Part shown: positions 1 through 5,278 of the stretch, piece after piece
How positions within the stretch are numbered: position 1 is the stretch's first letter
How the letters are laid out: every line of letters begins with the position of its first letter
Source of the DNA: Terriglobales bacterium
GTDB taxonomy: Bacteria; Acidobacteriota; Terriglobia; Terriglobales; Acidobacteriaceae
Reading direction: 5' to 3'
Assembly: GCA_019241735.1 (NCBI GenBank)
Contig: JAFAWN010000282.1
Span: forward strand, 1 to 5,278
DNA: 5,278 bases
Notes under the pieces: generated by a model
Databases searched by the model: none
Seen by the model: the letters and a program-made list of their open reading frames with translations, nothing else
What the model was told of the DNA's origin: nothing
Position numbers and translations under genes: made by a program

Positions 1-95
1 TGCTTACCCTTGAACTTTGGATGCAGGCCTTCCTGGACGATGCAGGAAAGCAGATTCCAATGGACTCTCTGCACCCGCAGGTGGCGACTGCATGA
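1..95 (+). CDS. 3' end of an upstream gene, possibly asparagine synthase (glutamine-hydrolysing)
   Basis: Only the final 30 or so codons are inside the window, read in the frame that starts at base 3 and stops at TGA 93-95. The visible tail runs LTLELWMQAFLDDAG and ends HPQVATA. The pattern LxLELWxxxF followed by a short polar end resembles the extreme C-terminus of AsnB-like asparagine synthases, which are frequent in bacterial polysaccharide clusters and transfer glutamine-derived nitrogen to an ATP-activated carboxylate. That match is from memory of the family and rests on few residues, so the product name is tentative; a real coding end here is better supported. The stop codon overlaps the next gene's ATG (ATGA at 92-95), which argues for co-transcription and coupled translation with the oxidoreductase gene. 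Confidence 0.5.
   Translation, partial: LTLELWMQAFLDDAGKQIPMDSLHPQVATA
79..84 (+). promoter_or_regulatory. Ribosome binding site that decides the start of the oxidoreductase gene
   Basis: AGGTGG matches the AGGAGG consensus at five of six positions and lies 7 bases before the ATG at 92. It supports that start over the in-frame ATG at 17, which lies inside the upstream gene and would add 25 residues before the point where the family normally begins. Confidence 0.6.
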
Positions 96-2323
96 AGCAG
101 GCCCTGCAATACAGCGGATCGGGCGATGTAGTGGTTGCAGACGTTCCGGTGCCAAAATTGCTCACCGGGTGCGTGCTGGTTCGCATCCATGCCTCGCTCG
201 TATCTGCGGGAACAGAGCGGGCGGCGTCCGAGTTCGCCGCCAAAAGCCTACTGCAAAAGGCGAGGGTCCGGCCGGATCTGGTGCGCGAGGTTGTTAATAA
301 AATCCGCCGGGACGGTTTATTTTCCGCCGCGGCCGCGGTCCGCAGCCGGCTCGATCAGTCGGTCGCGCCCGGTTACAGCAGCGCCGGGACCGTCGTTGCC
401 GTGGGCTCCGGCATCCCAGACATTAATGTCGGAGACTCGGTTGCCTGCGCCGGCGCCGGTTACGCGGTCCACGCCGAATACGCTTGCGTTCCACGATTGC
501 TCGTCGCCCGGATTCCGAGGGACGCCCGCATTTCATTCGAGGAAGCGGCGTTCACCACCGTCGGAGCTGTCGCTCTCCACGGAATTCGCCTGGCTGACGC
601 CGGGCTAGGCGACACCGTGGCGGTGATCGGCCTTGGTCTGCTCGGACAATTGACCGTGCAACTGTTGAAGGCTGCAGGCTGCCGCGTTCTCGGAATGGAC
701 ATCGTCCCCGCCCGCGCCAAACTCGCAGCAGAACTTGGCGCCGACGCTGTAAGCAGCTCAGAGTCTGATTTTCGCGCCGTATGTTTCGAACATTCCCGCG
801 GCCACGGCGTCGACGCAGTTCTCATCACCGCCGAAACTCCCAGCAGCGCTCCGGTTCAACTCGCCGCTGAAGTCGCGCGCGAGCGCGCAGTAGTCGTTGC
901 CGTCGGAACTGTCGGGATGGAAATCGAACGCCGCCTCTACTACGAGAAAGAATTGACTTTCCGGATCTCGCGCTCCTATGGCCCGGGCCGCTACGACTCC
1001 GCGTATGAGCAAAAGGGACGCGATTATCCCATCGGATACGTGCGCTGGACCGAAACTCGCAACATGGAAGCCTTCCTTCATCTACTCGCGTCCCGCAAAC
1101 TGGCCTTGCAGCCGCTAATCAGCCATCGCTTTCCCATCACGAATGCCCCCGCCGCCTACGAACTGATCAAAGGCAACACCGGCGAGGCTTTCCTGGGAGT
1201 CCTGATCGTGTATCCCGATGCCAGTTCCGGCGACGAATTCGCCGCCCACCGGTCCGTGGAAGTCCTGCAACCTCCGCACACTGCCGCCCGCGCGGACAAT
1301 TCCATCGGCATAGGAGTTTTAGGCGCAGGCAGCTTTGCCATGAGCACCCTGCTCCCCGCGATTAAGCATACTGGTAACGCCAGACTTATTGCCGTGTGCG
1401 CAGCCAACGGCCAGCGCTCGCGCCACGCCGCCCAAAAGTTCGGATTCCGCTACTGCGCCACCGATGAAACAAAGCTACTCGACGATCCCGAAATCAATAC
1501 CATCGTCATTGCTACCCGCCACAACCTGCACGCGCCGCAAATCTTATCGGCGATTACCGCAGGCAAACATATTTTTTGTGAAAAGCCTTTATGCCTGACG
1601 GAAGAAGAACTCTCGGAAATCGTCCGCCACTATTGTGAGATCGCCGTCCCCCATCGCACCCTGCTCATGGTCGGCTTCAACCGCCGCTTTGCTCCCATGG
1701 TGCAACGCCTGAAAGCCTTTACAGATGGCATCCACGAGCCGCTGGCCCTCCACTACCGCGTCAACGCCGGCTACATTTCCCCGGACCACTGGACTAACGA
1801 CATCGAGATCGGCGGCGGACGCATCCTCGGCGAAGCCTGCCACTTCGTTGATCTGCTCACGTTCCTCGCCGCCAGCCCCATCATCGAAGTCCGCGCCACC
1901 ACCGTGAGGAATCCAGGCCAATACTCCGGTGACAATGTCATCCTCTCGCTCCAGTTTGCCAACGGCTCGTCAGGAACCATCAGCTATTTATCCAGCGGCG
2001 ACCGCACTGCCTCCAAGGAGCGTCTCGAAATTTTCGGCGGCGGCGCAGTGGCGATTCTCGATGACTTCCGCTATCTCGAACTCGTACGCCACGGCCGCAA
2101 GCAGATTTCCCGCTCCCGTTTCCGCCAGGATAAAGGTCATCGCGACGAATGGCGCGCCTTCACCGCCGCCATCAACTCCGGCGGCAAGTCTCCAATTCCA
2201 TTCGAAGATTTAATTTCCACCACCCTCGCCACCCTGAAGGCGCTCGATTCGCGCGCTTCCGGAGAACCTGTCGCCGTCGATTCTGCCGGCTTCCTCGCCG
2301 CCCATTGCTCCTCTAATTCATGA
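92..2323 (+). CDS. Bi-domain oxidoreductase: zinc-less medium-chain dehydrogenase fused to Gfo/Idh/MocA oxidoreductase
   Basis: A 743-residue, probably cytoplasmic NAD(P)-dependent enzyme made of two dehydrogenases. Residues 1-375 are alcohol-dehydrogenase-like: a GroES-type part with SAGTER (38-43), a helical insert (about 50-90), PGYSSAG (93-99), then a Rossmann fold with GLGLLG (180-185) and acidic D203 at the end of the second strand, which suggests NAD. The usual zinc ligands are missing: the Cys site reads SAG, the GHE site reads GYS, and there is no structural four-Cys loop. A linker of about 25 residues leads to a Gfo/Idh/MocA half (about 405-743) with GAGSFA (411-416), CEKPL (496-500, Lys498) and GGGRILGEACHFVD (574-587, likely catalytic His584). 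This fused architecture is known from exopolysaccharide clusters, often near heparinase-like and asparagine synthase genes, but I know of no settled reaction; sugar-nucleotide oxidation or reduction is an inference. The start at 92 is chosen from its binding site and the ATGA overlap with the upstream gene. Confidence 0.9.
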   Translation: MKQALQYSGSGDVVVADVPVPKLLTGCVLVRIHASLVSAGTERAASEFAAKSLLQKARVRPDLVREVVNKIRRDGLFSAAAAVRSRLDQSVAPGYSSAGTVVAVGSGIPDINVGDSVACAGAGYAVHAEYACVPRLLVARIPRDARISFEEAAFTTVGAVALHGIRLADAGLGDTVAVIGLGLLGQLTVQLLKAAGCRVLGMDIVPARAKLAAELGADAVSSSESDFRAVCFEHSRGHGVDAVLITAETPSSAPVQLAAEVARERAVVVAVGTVGMEIERRLYYEKELTFRISRSYGPGRYDSAYEQKGRDYPIGYVRWTETRNMEAFLHLLASRKLALQPLISHRFPITNAPAAYELIKGNTGEAFLGVLIVYPDASSGDEFAAHRSVEVLQPPHTAARADNSIGIGVLGAGSFAMSTLLPAIKHTGNARLIAVCAANGQRSRHAAQKFGFRYCATDETKLLDDPEINTIVIATRHNLHAPQILSAITAGKHIFCEKPLCLTEEELSEIVRHYCEIAVPHRTLLMVGFNRRFAPMVQRLKAFTDGIHEPLALHYRVNAGYISPDHWTNDIEIGGGRILGEACHFVDLLTFLAASPIIEVRATTVRNPGQYSGDNVILSLQFANGSSGTISYLSSGDRTASKERLEIFGGGAVAILDDFRYLELVRHGRKQISRSRFRQDKGHRDEWRAFTAAINSGGKSPIPFEDLISTTLATLKALDSRASGEPVAVDSAGFLAAHCSSNS

Positions 2324-2349
2324 TGAACTACGGGCCGCCCTCGTGCTGA
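2320..2349 (+). other. Possible nine-codon relay frame between oxidoreductase and carbamoyltransferase
   Basis: The oxidoreductase stop TGA (2321-2323) overlaps an ATG at 2320, immediately followed by a second ATG at 2323. This frame encodes MMNYGPPSC and stops at TGA 2347-2349, just inside the carbamoyltransferase start (GTG 2343-2345). Because the GTG lacks a clear Shine-Dalgarno site, ribosomes that stop at 2323 could restart on the short frame and deliver themselves to the GTG. Only the geometry is visible; function is inferred, and the overlap could be chance. Confidence 0.25.
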
Positions 2350-4097
2350 TCCTCGGAATCAACATGTTCCACGCGGACGCCTCCGCCGCCATTCTTCAGG
2401 ATGGCGAAGTCATTTTTGCCATCGCCGAGGAACGCCTCAACCGCATCAAGCATTTTGCCGGATTCCCGAAGCTCGCAGTGCAGGCCTGCCTGGACGCAGC
2501 CGGAGCGAAGCTGACCGATCTCGATCACGTCGCCGTCGGTCAGGATAGCGACGCCAACCTCATCAAGAAATTGCAGTACGCAGTGGCGAATCCCGCGAAG
2601 ATTTTGAACTTCATCCGTCTGCGGCGGCGCAAGGAAGGCATTCGGCGCGTGCGTATCCTGCTCGCCGAAGCGTACCAGCTCGACCCACAATCCATGCGCT
2701 TTCAGGAGCATCACCTCGAGCATCACATCGCCCACATTGCCAGCGCCTACTATTGCTCGCCCTGGGAAAAGGCCGCCGGATTCAGTTACGACGGCTCCGG
2801 GGATTTCGTCTCCACCATGATGGCGCGCTGCGAGAACAACGAAATTGCCGTGCTCGATCGTGTGTTCCTGCCGCATTCGCTTGGCAGCTTCTACACCATG
2901 ATCTGTGAATTCATCGGCTACAACAAATACGGGGACGAAGGCAAAGTCATGGGTCTCGCCCCTTACGGCAATCCCACATACTGCGATGAGATCAGCAAAA
3001 TCGTGGCCGCTACGGGCCGCAGCTTTGAGCTCGATCTTGATTTTTTCATGCCCCTTGGCAGCAATCAGGGAATGCAGGTTCTCCGCGATGGCACCGTGCG
3101 CCTCGCCCGCCACTTTTCTCAGAAAATGGTGACCGCATTCGGCGCGCCGCGCGCCTCGCAATCAGAGATCACGCAGCGTGACATGGATCTTGCCTTCGCC
3201 ATGCAGCACCGGTTCGAAGAAATTTTCTTTCACCTGCTGAAATCCTTGCACACCCAGGTTCCTGTCGATGAGCTCGCAATGGCTGGTGGATGCGCCCTGA
3301 ACAGCGTTGCCAATGGCAAACTCTTCGCCGAAACTCCATTCACCCGCACCTGGATCCAACCCGCAGCCGGCGACGAGGGTCTCGCTATTGGCGCCGCTCT
3401 GCATACCTACCACTCCGTGCTCCAGCAGCCGCGGCGATTCGTGATGCAGCATTCATTTCTCGGCCCGGAATTTTCGGATACTTACATCGAAGCCGCGCTA
3501 CAAAGAGCAGGATTAAAGTATCGCAAGTGGGATCGCGAGCCGATGCTCGAAGCCGTCGCCGGACATATTGCTGCGGGCGATGTCGTCGGATGGTTCCAGG
3601 GCCGCATGGAGTGGGGACCGCGCGCCCTCGGCAACCGCTCGATTCTGGCGCACCCTGGCTTGCCTGATATGAAGGCGGTCCTGAATGCGCGCATCAAGCA
3701 CCGTGAATGGTTCCGGCCTTTTGCTCCATCCATCCTCGTGGAACGCCAGCACGAATACTTCGAGCACGATCATCCTTCGCCTTTTATGTTGCACGTCTAC
3801 CGAATTCGCCCAGAAAAACGCAGTCAGCTTTGCGCCGTCAATCACGTAGATAACACCGGCCGCCTGCAAAGCGTCAGCCGCGACGAAAACCCTCTCTACT
3901 ACGATCTCATCCGCGCCTTTGAGCGCAAGACCGGCATTCCCGTGCTGCTGAATACCAGCTTCAACGAAAATGAGCCTATCGTTTGCCGCCCCGAAGAGGC
4001 CATTGACTGCTTCCGGCGCACCCGCATGGATATGCTTGCCATCGGCCCTTATTGCGTTCTCAAGACCGACAATGCCCGCCCCACCGCCCGCACCTAG
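2343..4097 (+). CDS. Carbamoyltransferase, NodU/CmcH/TobZ family
   Basis: This 584-residue enzyme is predicted to move a carbamoyl group from carbamoyl phosphate, through an ATP-derived carbamoyl-adenylate, to a hydroxyl group of a sugar or natural product. The N-terminal Kae1-like domain (1 to about 365) shows FHADASAAIL (9-18, His10 being the likely counterpart of the TobZ catalytic His), EERLNRIKHFAGFP (29-42), the HHIAH metal site (His127, His131), SYDGSGD (148-154, Asp150), GGCALNSVANGKL (315-327) and GDEGLAIG (343-350, Asp344). The His131 to Asp150 spacing is, as I recall, the same as in TobZ. The C-terminal YrdC-like domain (about 370-575) carries GRMEWGPRALGNRSILA (420-436), REWFRPFAPSIL (454-465) and LLNTSFNENEPIV (535-547), where carbamoyl phosphate is handled. 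Length and all main motifs are intact. GTG 2343 is chosen because it gives MLILGIN, the usual first strand; the next ATG (2364) would cut it off. It follows the oxidoreductase stop by 19 bases, so it is probably co-transcribed. The acceptor is unknown; a polysaccharide sugar is likely from context. Confidence 0.93.
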   Translation: MLILGINMFHADASAAILQDGEVIFAIAEERLNRIKHFAGFPKLAVQACLDAAGAKLTDLDHVAVGQDSDANLIKKLQYAVANPAKILNFIRLRRRKEGIRRVRILLAEAYQLDPQSMRFQEHHLEHHIAHIASAYYCSPWEKAAGFSYDGSGDFVSTMMARCENNEIAVLDRVFLPHSLGSFYTMICEFIGYNKYGDEGKVMGLAPYGNPTYCDEISKIVAATGRSFELDLDFFMPLGSNQGMQVLRDGTVRLARHFSQKMVTAFGAPRASQSEITQRDMDLAFAMQHRFEEIFFHLLKSLHTQVPVDELAMAGGCALNSVANGKLFAETPFTRTWIQPAAGDEGLAIGAALHTYHSVLQQPRRFVMQHSFLGPEFSDTYIEAALQRAGLKYRKWDREPMLEAVAGHIAAGDVVGWFQGRMEWGPRALGNRSILAHPGLPDMKAVLNARIKHREWFRPFAPSILVERQHEYFEHDHPSPFMLHVYRIRPEKRSQLCAVNHVDNTGRLQSVSRDENPLYYDLIRAFERKTGIPVLLNTSFNENEPIVCRPEEAIDCFRRTRMDMLAIGPYCVLKTDNARPTART

Positions 4098-4125
4098 TCC
4101 CGACCCGTAGACCAACTTCTCTTTA

Positions 4126-4232
4126 GGTTGTGTGGTTTTTATTGTGTTGCTTTTGGTTGTGTTGCTCTTGCTCGCGTGCTTTTTGGTTGTGCTGCTTTTG
4201 ATTGTGTGGTTGTGTTGCCCTTGCTCGTGTGG
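4126..4232 (+). repeat. Degenerate 15-nt tandem repeat, G/T-rich and nearly A-free
   Basis: About seven to eight imperfect copies of a unit close to GGTTGTGTTGCTTTT follow each other: 4126-4140, 4141-4154 (one base short), 4155-4169, 4170-4184 (most diverged), 4185-4199, a truncated copy at 4200-4209, one at 4210-4222 and a partial one to 4232. Between 4126 and 4237 the + strand has only two A (4141 and 4201). Since 15 is a multiple of three, the array translates as a five-residue periodicity in any frame and creates false open frames on both strands. It begins 29 bases after the carbamoyltransferase stop and runs into the hairpin at 4233. Confidence 0.75.
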
Positions 4233-4252
4233 CGCGGATGTCCTCATCCGCG
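4233..4252. repeat. Perfect 8-bp hairpin, REP-like
   Basis: The arms CGCGGATG (4233-4240) and CATCCGCG (4245-4252) are perfect inverted repeats around a TCCT loop. No T run follows, so it is a weak candidate for termination alone. Hairpins of this form after G/T-rich tracts are, from memory, dispersed between genes in Acidobacteriota; copy number cannot be judged from one window. Confidence 0.6.
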
Positions 4253-4280
4253 GCCGTTGCTTCTGATTAGGCAGGGTGGC

Positions 4281-4318
4281 CCAGCCTTTCGCGCTCTTTG
4301 CGAAGGCTGGAGATTTTT
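4281..4318 (+). terminator. Hairpin plus T run, likely operon terminator or REP-like cassette
   Basis: The left arm CCAGCCTTTCGC (4281-4292) pairs with GCGAAGGCTGG (4300-4310), giving an 11-bp stem with one bulged T and a 7-base loop, followed after AGA by five T (4314-4318). This fits a Rho-independent terminator for the carbamoyltransferase operon, though it lies 184 bases beyond the stop codon. The same shape, a GGTGGCCCA lead followed by a stem with an inner CGC/GCG, also resembles a repeated intergenic cassette that I associate with Acidobacteriota, so the two roles may coincide. Confidence 0.55.
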
Positions 4319-4581
4319 AGGTGCGCGCCGATTTTAGTGGATGGCCCACATTTACGCGTTTTGTAAAGATGGGAACAAGAGTGTCGCCGGTCGCAGCTTT
4401 TTCTATGCCGAGCTATTACCAAGTCCTCCACGTTACGCAAGGGACTGTGCGCGAGTAGGTTTGACAAGTTGGCATAAATTCGCAGATTCTTTTCATGTTT
4501 CTCTGGGTTGGGGTCGTAAGCGAATGATGATTATTTTCGCAGCCCAATTCGACGCAACCAGCTCCCCGCCGACTCAACCCT
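4319..4581. other. Non-coding stretch before the membrane protein gene
   Basis: Together with the repeats before it, this completes a gene-free gap of 495 bases (4098-4592). An open frame at 4341-4583 on the + strand would encode 80 residues, but it has no convincing ribosome binding site, no recognised motif and a mixed composition, so it is not called. Apart from the weak promoter candidate at 4461-4490, nothing further is seen here. Confidence 0.5.
4461..4490 (+). promoter_or_regulatory. Weak promoter candidate upstream of the membrane protein gene
   Basis: A perfect TTGACA (4461-4466) is present, but the sequence 16-18 bases downstream (around AGATTCT, 4484-4490) is a poor -10 box. Alternatively TGG-CATAAA (4470-4478) could act as an extended -10 element on its own. 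Either would leave a leader of about 100 bases. Some promoter is expected because a likely terminator separates this gene from the operon. Confidence 0.25.
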
Positions 4582-4587
4582 GAGGAG
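4582..4587 (+). promoter_or_regulatory. Shine-Dalgarno site of the membrane protein gene
   Basis: GAGGAG lies 5 bases before ATG 4593. It is the strongest binding site in the window and is the main reason to accept the downstream frame as a real gene. Confidence 0.7.
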
Positions 4588-4592
4588 TTCCC

Positions 4593-5093
4593 ATGCGCAC
4601 CTTCTTAGCCATCGGCCTCGGTGTGATGCTTAGTATGATCTTGTTCGTCGCAGAGGGATTTTTCGTCTTGAACTTTACGAAGGGCGGGGGGGTTACGCAG
4701 GACGCACTTTTCAGTAAGAACGCGACGGACAGTGCGCTTGCTCAAAAATACAGCGGCGATCCGTTCGGACTGGTGCGTTCAACGCAACGACTTCAGAAGT
4801 TCGTGTTCGGTCCAATGATCGCGGTTGCAGTCGGCGTTCTCGTATGCTTTGTGGACAGGATGCGACCAAGGATTGCAGCGGGGTTGGGACTTACGCCGTG
4901 GATTCTTCTCGACCTTTTCCACCTAAACTGGCAACAGGCCTGCACGGCGTGTCTCGGGAGAGATGTCGCGCTAGATGCGGTGTACCTAGCTCTCGGGCTA
5001 ATAGTCGCTCATTACTGCACAAGATTTCTGCGCGGTCGGAATCGAAGTGCTTCCACCAGTATGGCTGACGTGACGCTGGCCGGGAGTGATTAA
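4593..5093 (+). CDS. Hypothetical small membrane protein with four membrane segments
   Basis: I do not recognise this 166-residue protein. Four hydrophobic stretches are visible at about residues 3-27, 72-88, 93-109 and 125-143. The positively charged segments DRMRPR (88-93) and RFLRGRNR (144-151) fall on the same side, so the positive-inside rule predicts both ends in the cytoplasm, a polar outer loop at 29-70, and a short outer loop at 110-124 that holds a Cys pair (Cys117 and Cys120, CTAC). The first segment could instead be read as an uncleaved signal anchor. No catalytic motif is evident. The start is fixed by GAGGAG 5 bases upstream. It is 495 bases from the carbamoyltransferase, beyond a likely terminator, so it is probably its own transcription unit and not part of the sugar-modification operon. 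Reality of the gene is likely; its function is unknown. Confidence 0.7.
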   Translation: MRTFLAIGLGVMLSMILFVAEGFFVLNFTKGGGVTQDALFSKNATDSALAQKYSGDPFGLVRSTQRLQKFVFGPMIAVAVGVLVCFVDRMRPRIAAGLGLTPWILLDLFHLNWQQACTACLGRDVALDAVYLALGLIVAHYCTRFLRGRNRSASTSMADVTLAGSD

Positions 5094-5143
5094 AAAGTTC
5101 GAGTCGGAAGTTGCCGGAGAAGAACAAGTTTAGGAGTCAAATA

Positions 5144-5172
5144 CGAAAGCCTCGCGCACAACGAGGCTTTCG
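5144..5172. terminator. Perfect 11-bp hairpin after the membrane protein gene
   Basis: CGAAAGCCTCG (5144-5154) pairs exactly with CGAGGCTTTCG (5162-5172) around a 7-base loop. It begins 50 bases after the membrane protein stop, the normal place for a terminator. The stem has the AAAGCC/GGCTTT layout common in terminators, but the DNA after it is purine-rich (GAGAGAGAAGG), not a T run, so termination efficiency on the + strand is uncertain. Confidence 0.55.
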
Positions 5173-5246
5173 GAGAGAGAAGGTAAAAATAGATGCGACC
5201 GCCATGAGAATAGCAATCGCCGAATAAACTAGCCCTTAACCCTAGC

Positions 5247-5278
5247 GCCCCGTCGTCAGCGTCAACTGGCGGCGGGGC
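5247..5278. terminator. 13-bp G+C-rich hairpin at the window edge
   Basis: The left arm GCCCCGTCGTCAG (5247-5259) pairs with CTGGCGGCGGGGC (5266-5278) over 13 positions with two G-T wobbles and a 6-base loop. Its right arm ends at the last base of the window, so a following T run cannot be checked. Wobble pairs placed so that only one strand forms them as stable G-U pairs suggest the + strand RNA is the folded form. It may be a terminator or another dispersed intergenic hairpin. Confidence 0.45.

Noticed and set aside
17..91. In-frame upstream ATG extending the oxidoreductase by 25 residues
   Set aside because: The extra residues lie within the end of the upstream coding frame, do not match the family start, and the ATG at 92 has a better binding site.
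2328..3161. Long open frame (277 codons) on the - strand
   Set aside because: It is antisense to the carbamoyltransferase, whose motifs are intact through this part. Long antisense frames are common in G+C-rich genes with G/C at third positions.
3513..4247. Open frame of 244 codons on the - strand
   Set aside because: Most of it is antisense to the carbamoyltransferase, and its first 40 or so residues come from the 15-nt repeat, giving a Thr/Lys/Ser-rich periodic peptide with no ribosome binding site.
4128..4337. 69-codon frame on the + strand across the repeat
   Set aside because: The peptide simply repeats the 15-nt unit (Phe-Gly-Cys-Val-Ala periodicity) and then reads through the hairpins. 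It has no binding site for ribosomes and no conserved feature.
4470..4484. Sigma-54-like sequence (TGG...CGCA) upstream of the membrane protein gene
   Set aside because: The GG and GC pairs are separated by 9 bases instead of the required 10, and the -12 element reads CGC rather than TGC. Sigma-54 promoters tolerate little spacing change.
4341..4583. 80-codon frame ending just before the membrane protein gene
   Set aside because: No Shine-Dalgarno site, no motif and an irregular composition. Its stop overlaps the GAGGAG site of the next gene, which may be chance; I leave it out but cannot exclude it.
5173..5246. Possible small peptide or start of a gene near the right edge (ATG at 5204)
   Set aside because: The frame closes after seven codons and other frames contain several stops. 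No gene can be supported here.

Overview
The window is about 60% G+C in its first 4.1 kb. It reads as a fragment of a bacterial chromosome. The best guess for the host is an Acidobacteriota (Terriglobia-like) bacterium. That guess rests on the style of the intergenic DNA (a G/T-rich tandem array followed by two hairpin cassettes, which I recall from those genomes) and on the type of sugar-modification genes. It is an inference, not a demonstrated placement.

Layout. Bases 1-95 hold the last codons of an upstream gene whose tail resembles the C-terminus of glutamine-hydrolysing asparagine synthases. Its TGA overlaps the ATG of the next gene (ATGA, 92-95). Bases 92-2323 encode a 743-residue fusion of a zinc-less medium-chain dehydrogenase and a Gfo/Idh/MocA oxidoreductase. 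After 19 bases, 2343-4097 encodes a 584-residue carbamoyltransferase of the NodU/CmcH/TobZ family, starting at GTG without a clear ribosome binding site. These three genes are tightly packed on the + strand and look like the 3' end of one operon, probably for making or decorating a surface polysaccharide or another glycosylated product: the amidotransferase-like enzyme, the two-domain redox enzyme and the O-carbamoyltransferase would add nitrogen, change oxidation state and add a carbamoyl group. The exact substrate cannot be read from the window.

Bases 4098-4592 hold no convincing gene. They contain a 15-nt degenerate tandem repeat almost free of A on the + strand, a perfect 8-bp hairpin, a second hairpin followed by five T that could end the operon transcript, and a weak promoter candidate. 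Bases 4593-5093 encode an unrecognised 166-residue protein with four predicted membrane segments and a good Shine-Dalgarno site; nothing ties it to the operon. The last 185 bases contain a perfect 11-bp hairpin and, at the very edge, a 13-bp G+C-rich hairpin, with no gene seen.

No RNA gene, CRISPR array, insertion sequence or attachment site was seen. The most notable points are the fused double oxidoreductase without zinc ligands next to a carbamoyltransferase, the possible nine-codon relay frame joining these two genes, and the layered intergenic repeat element. I found no strong sign of a wholly new system.
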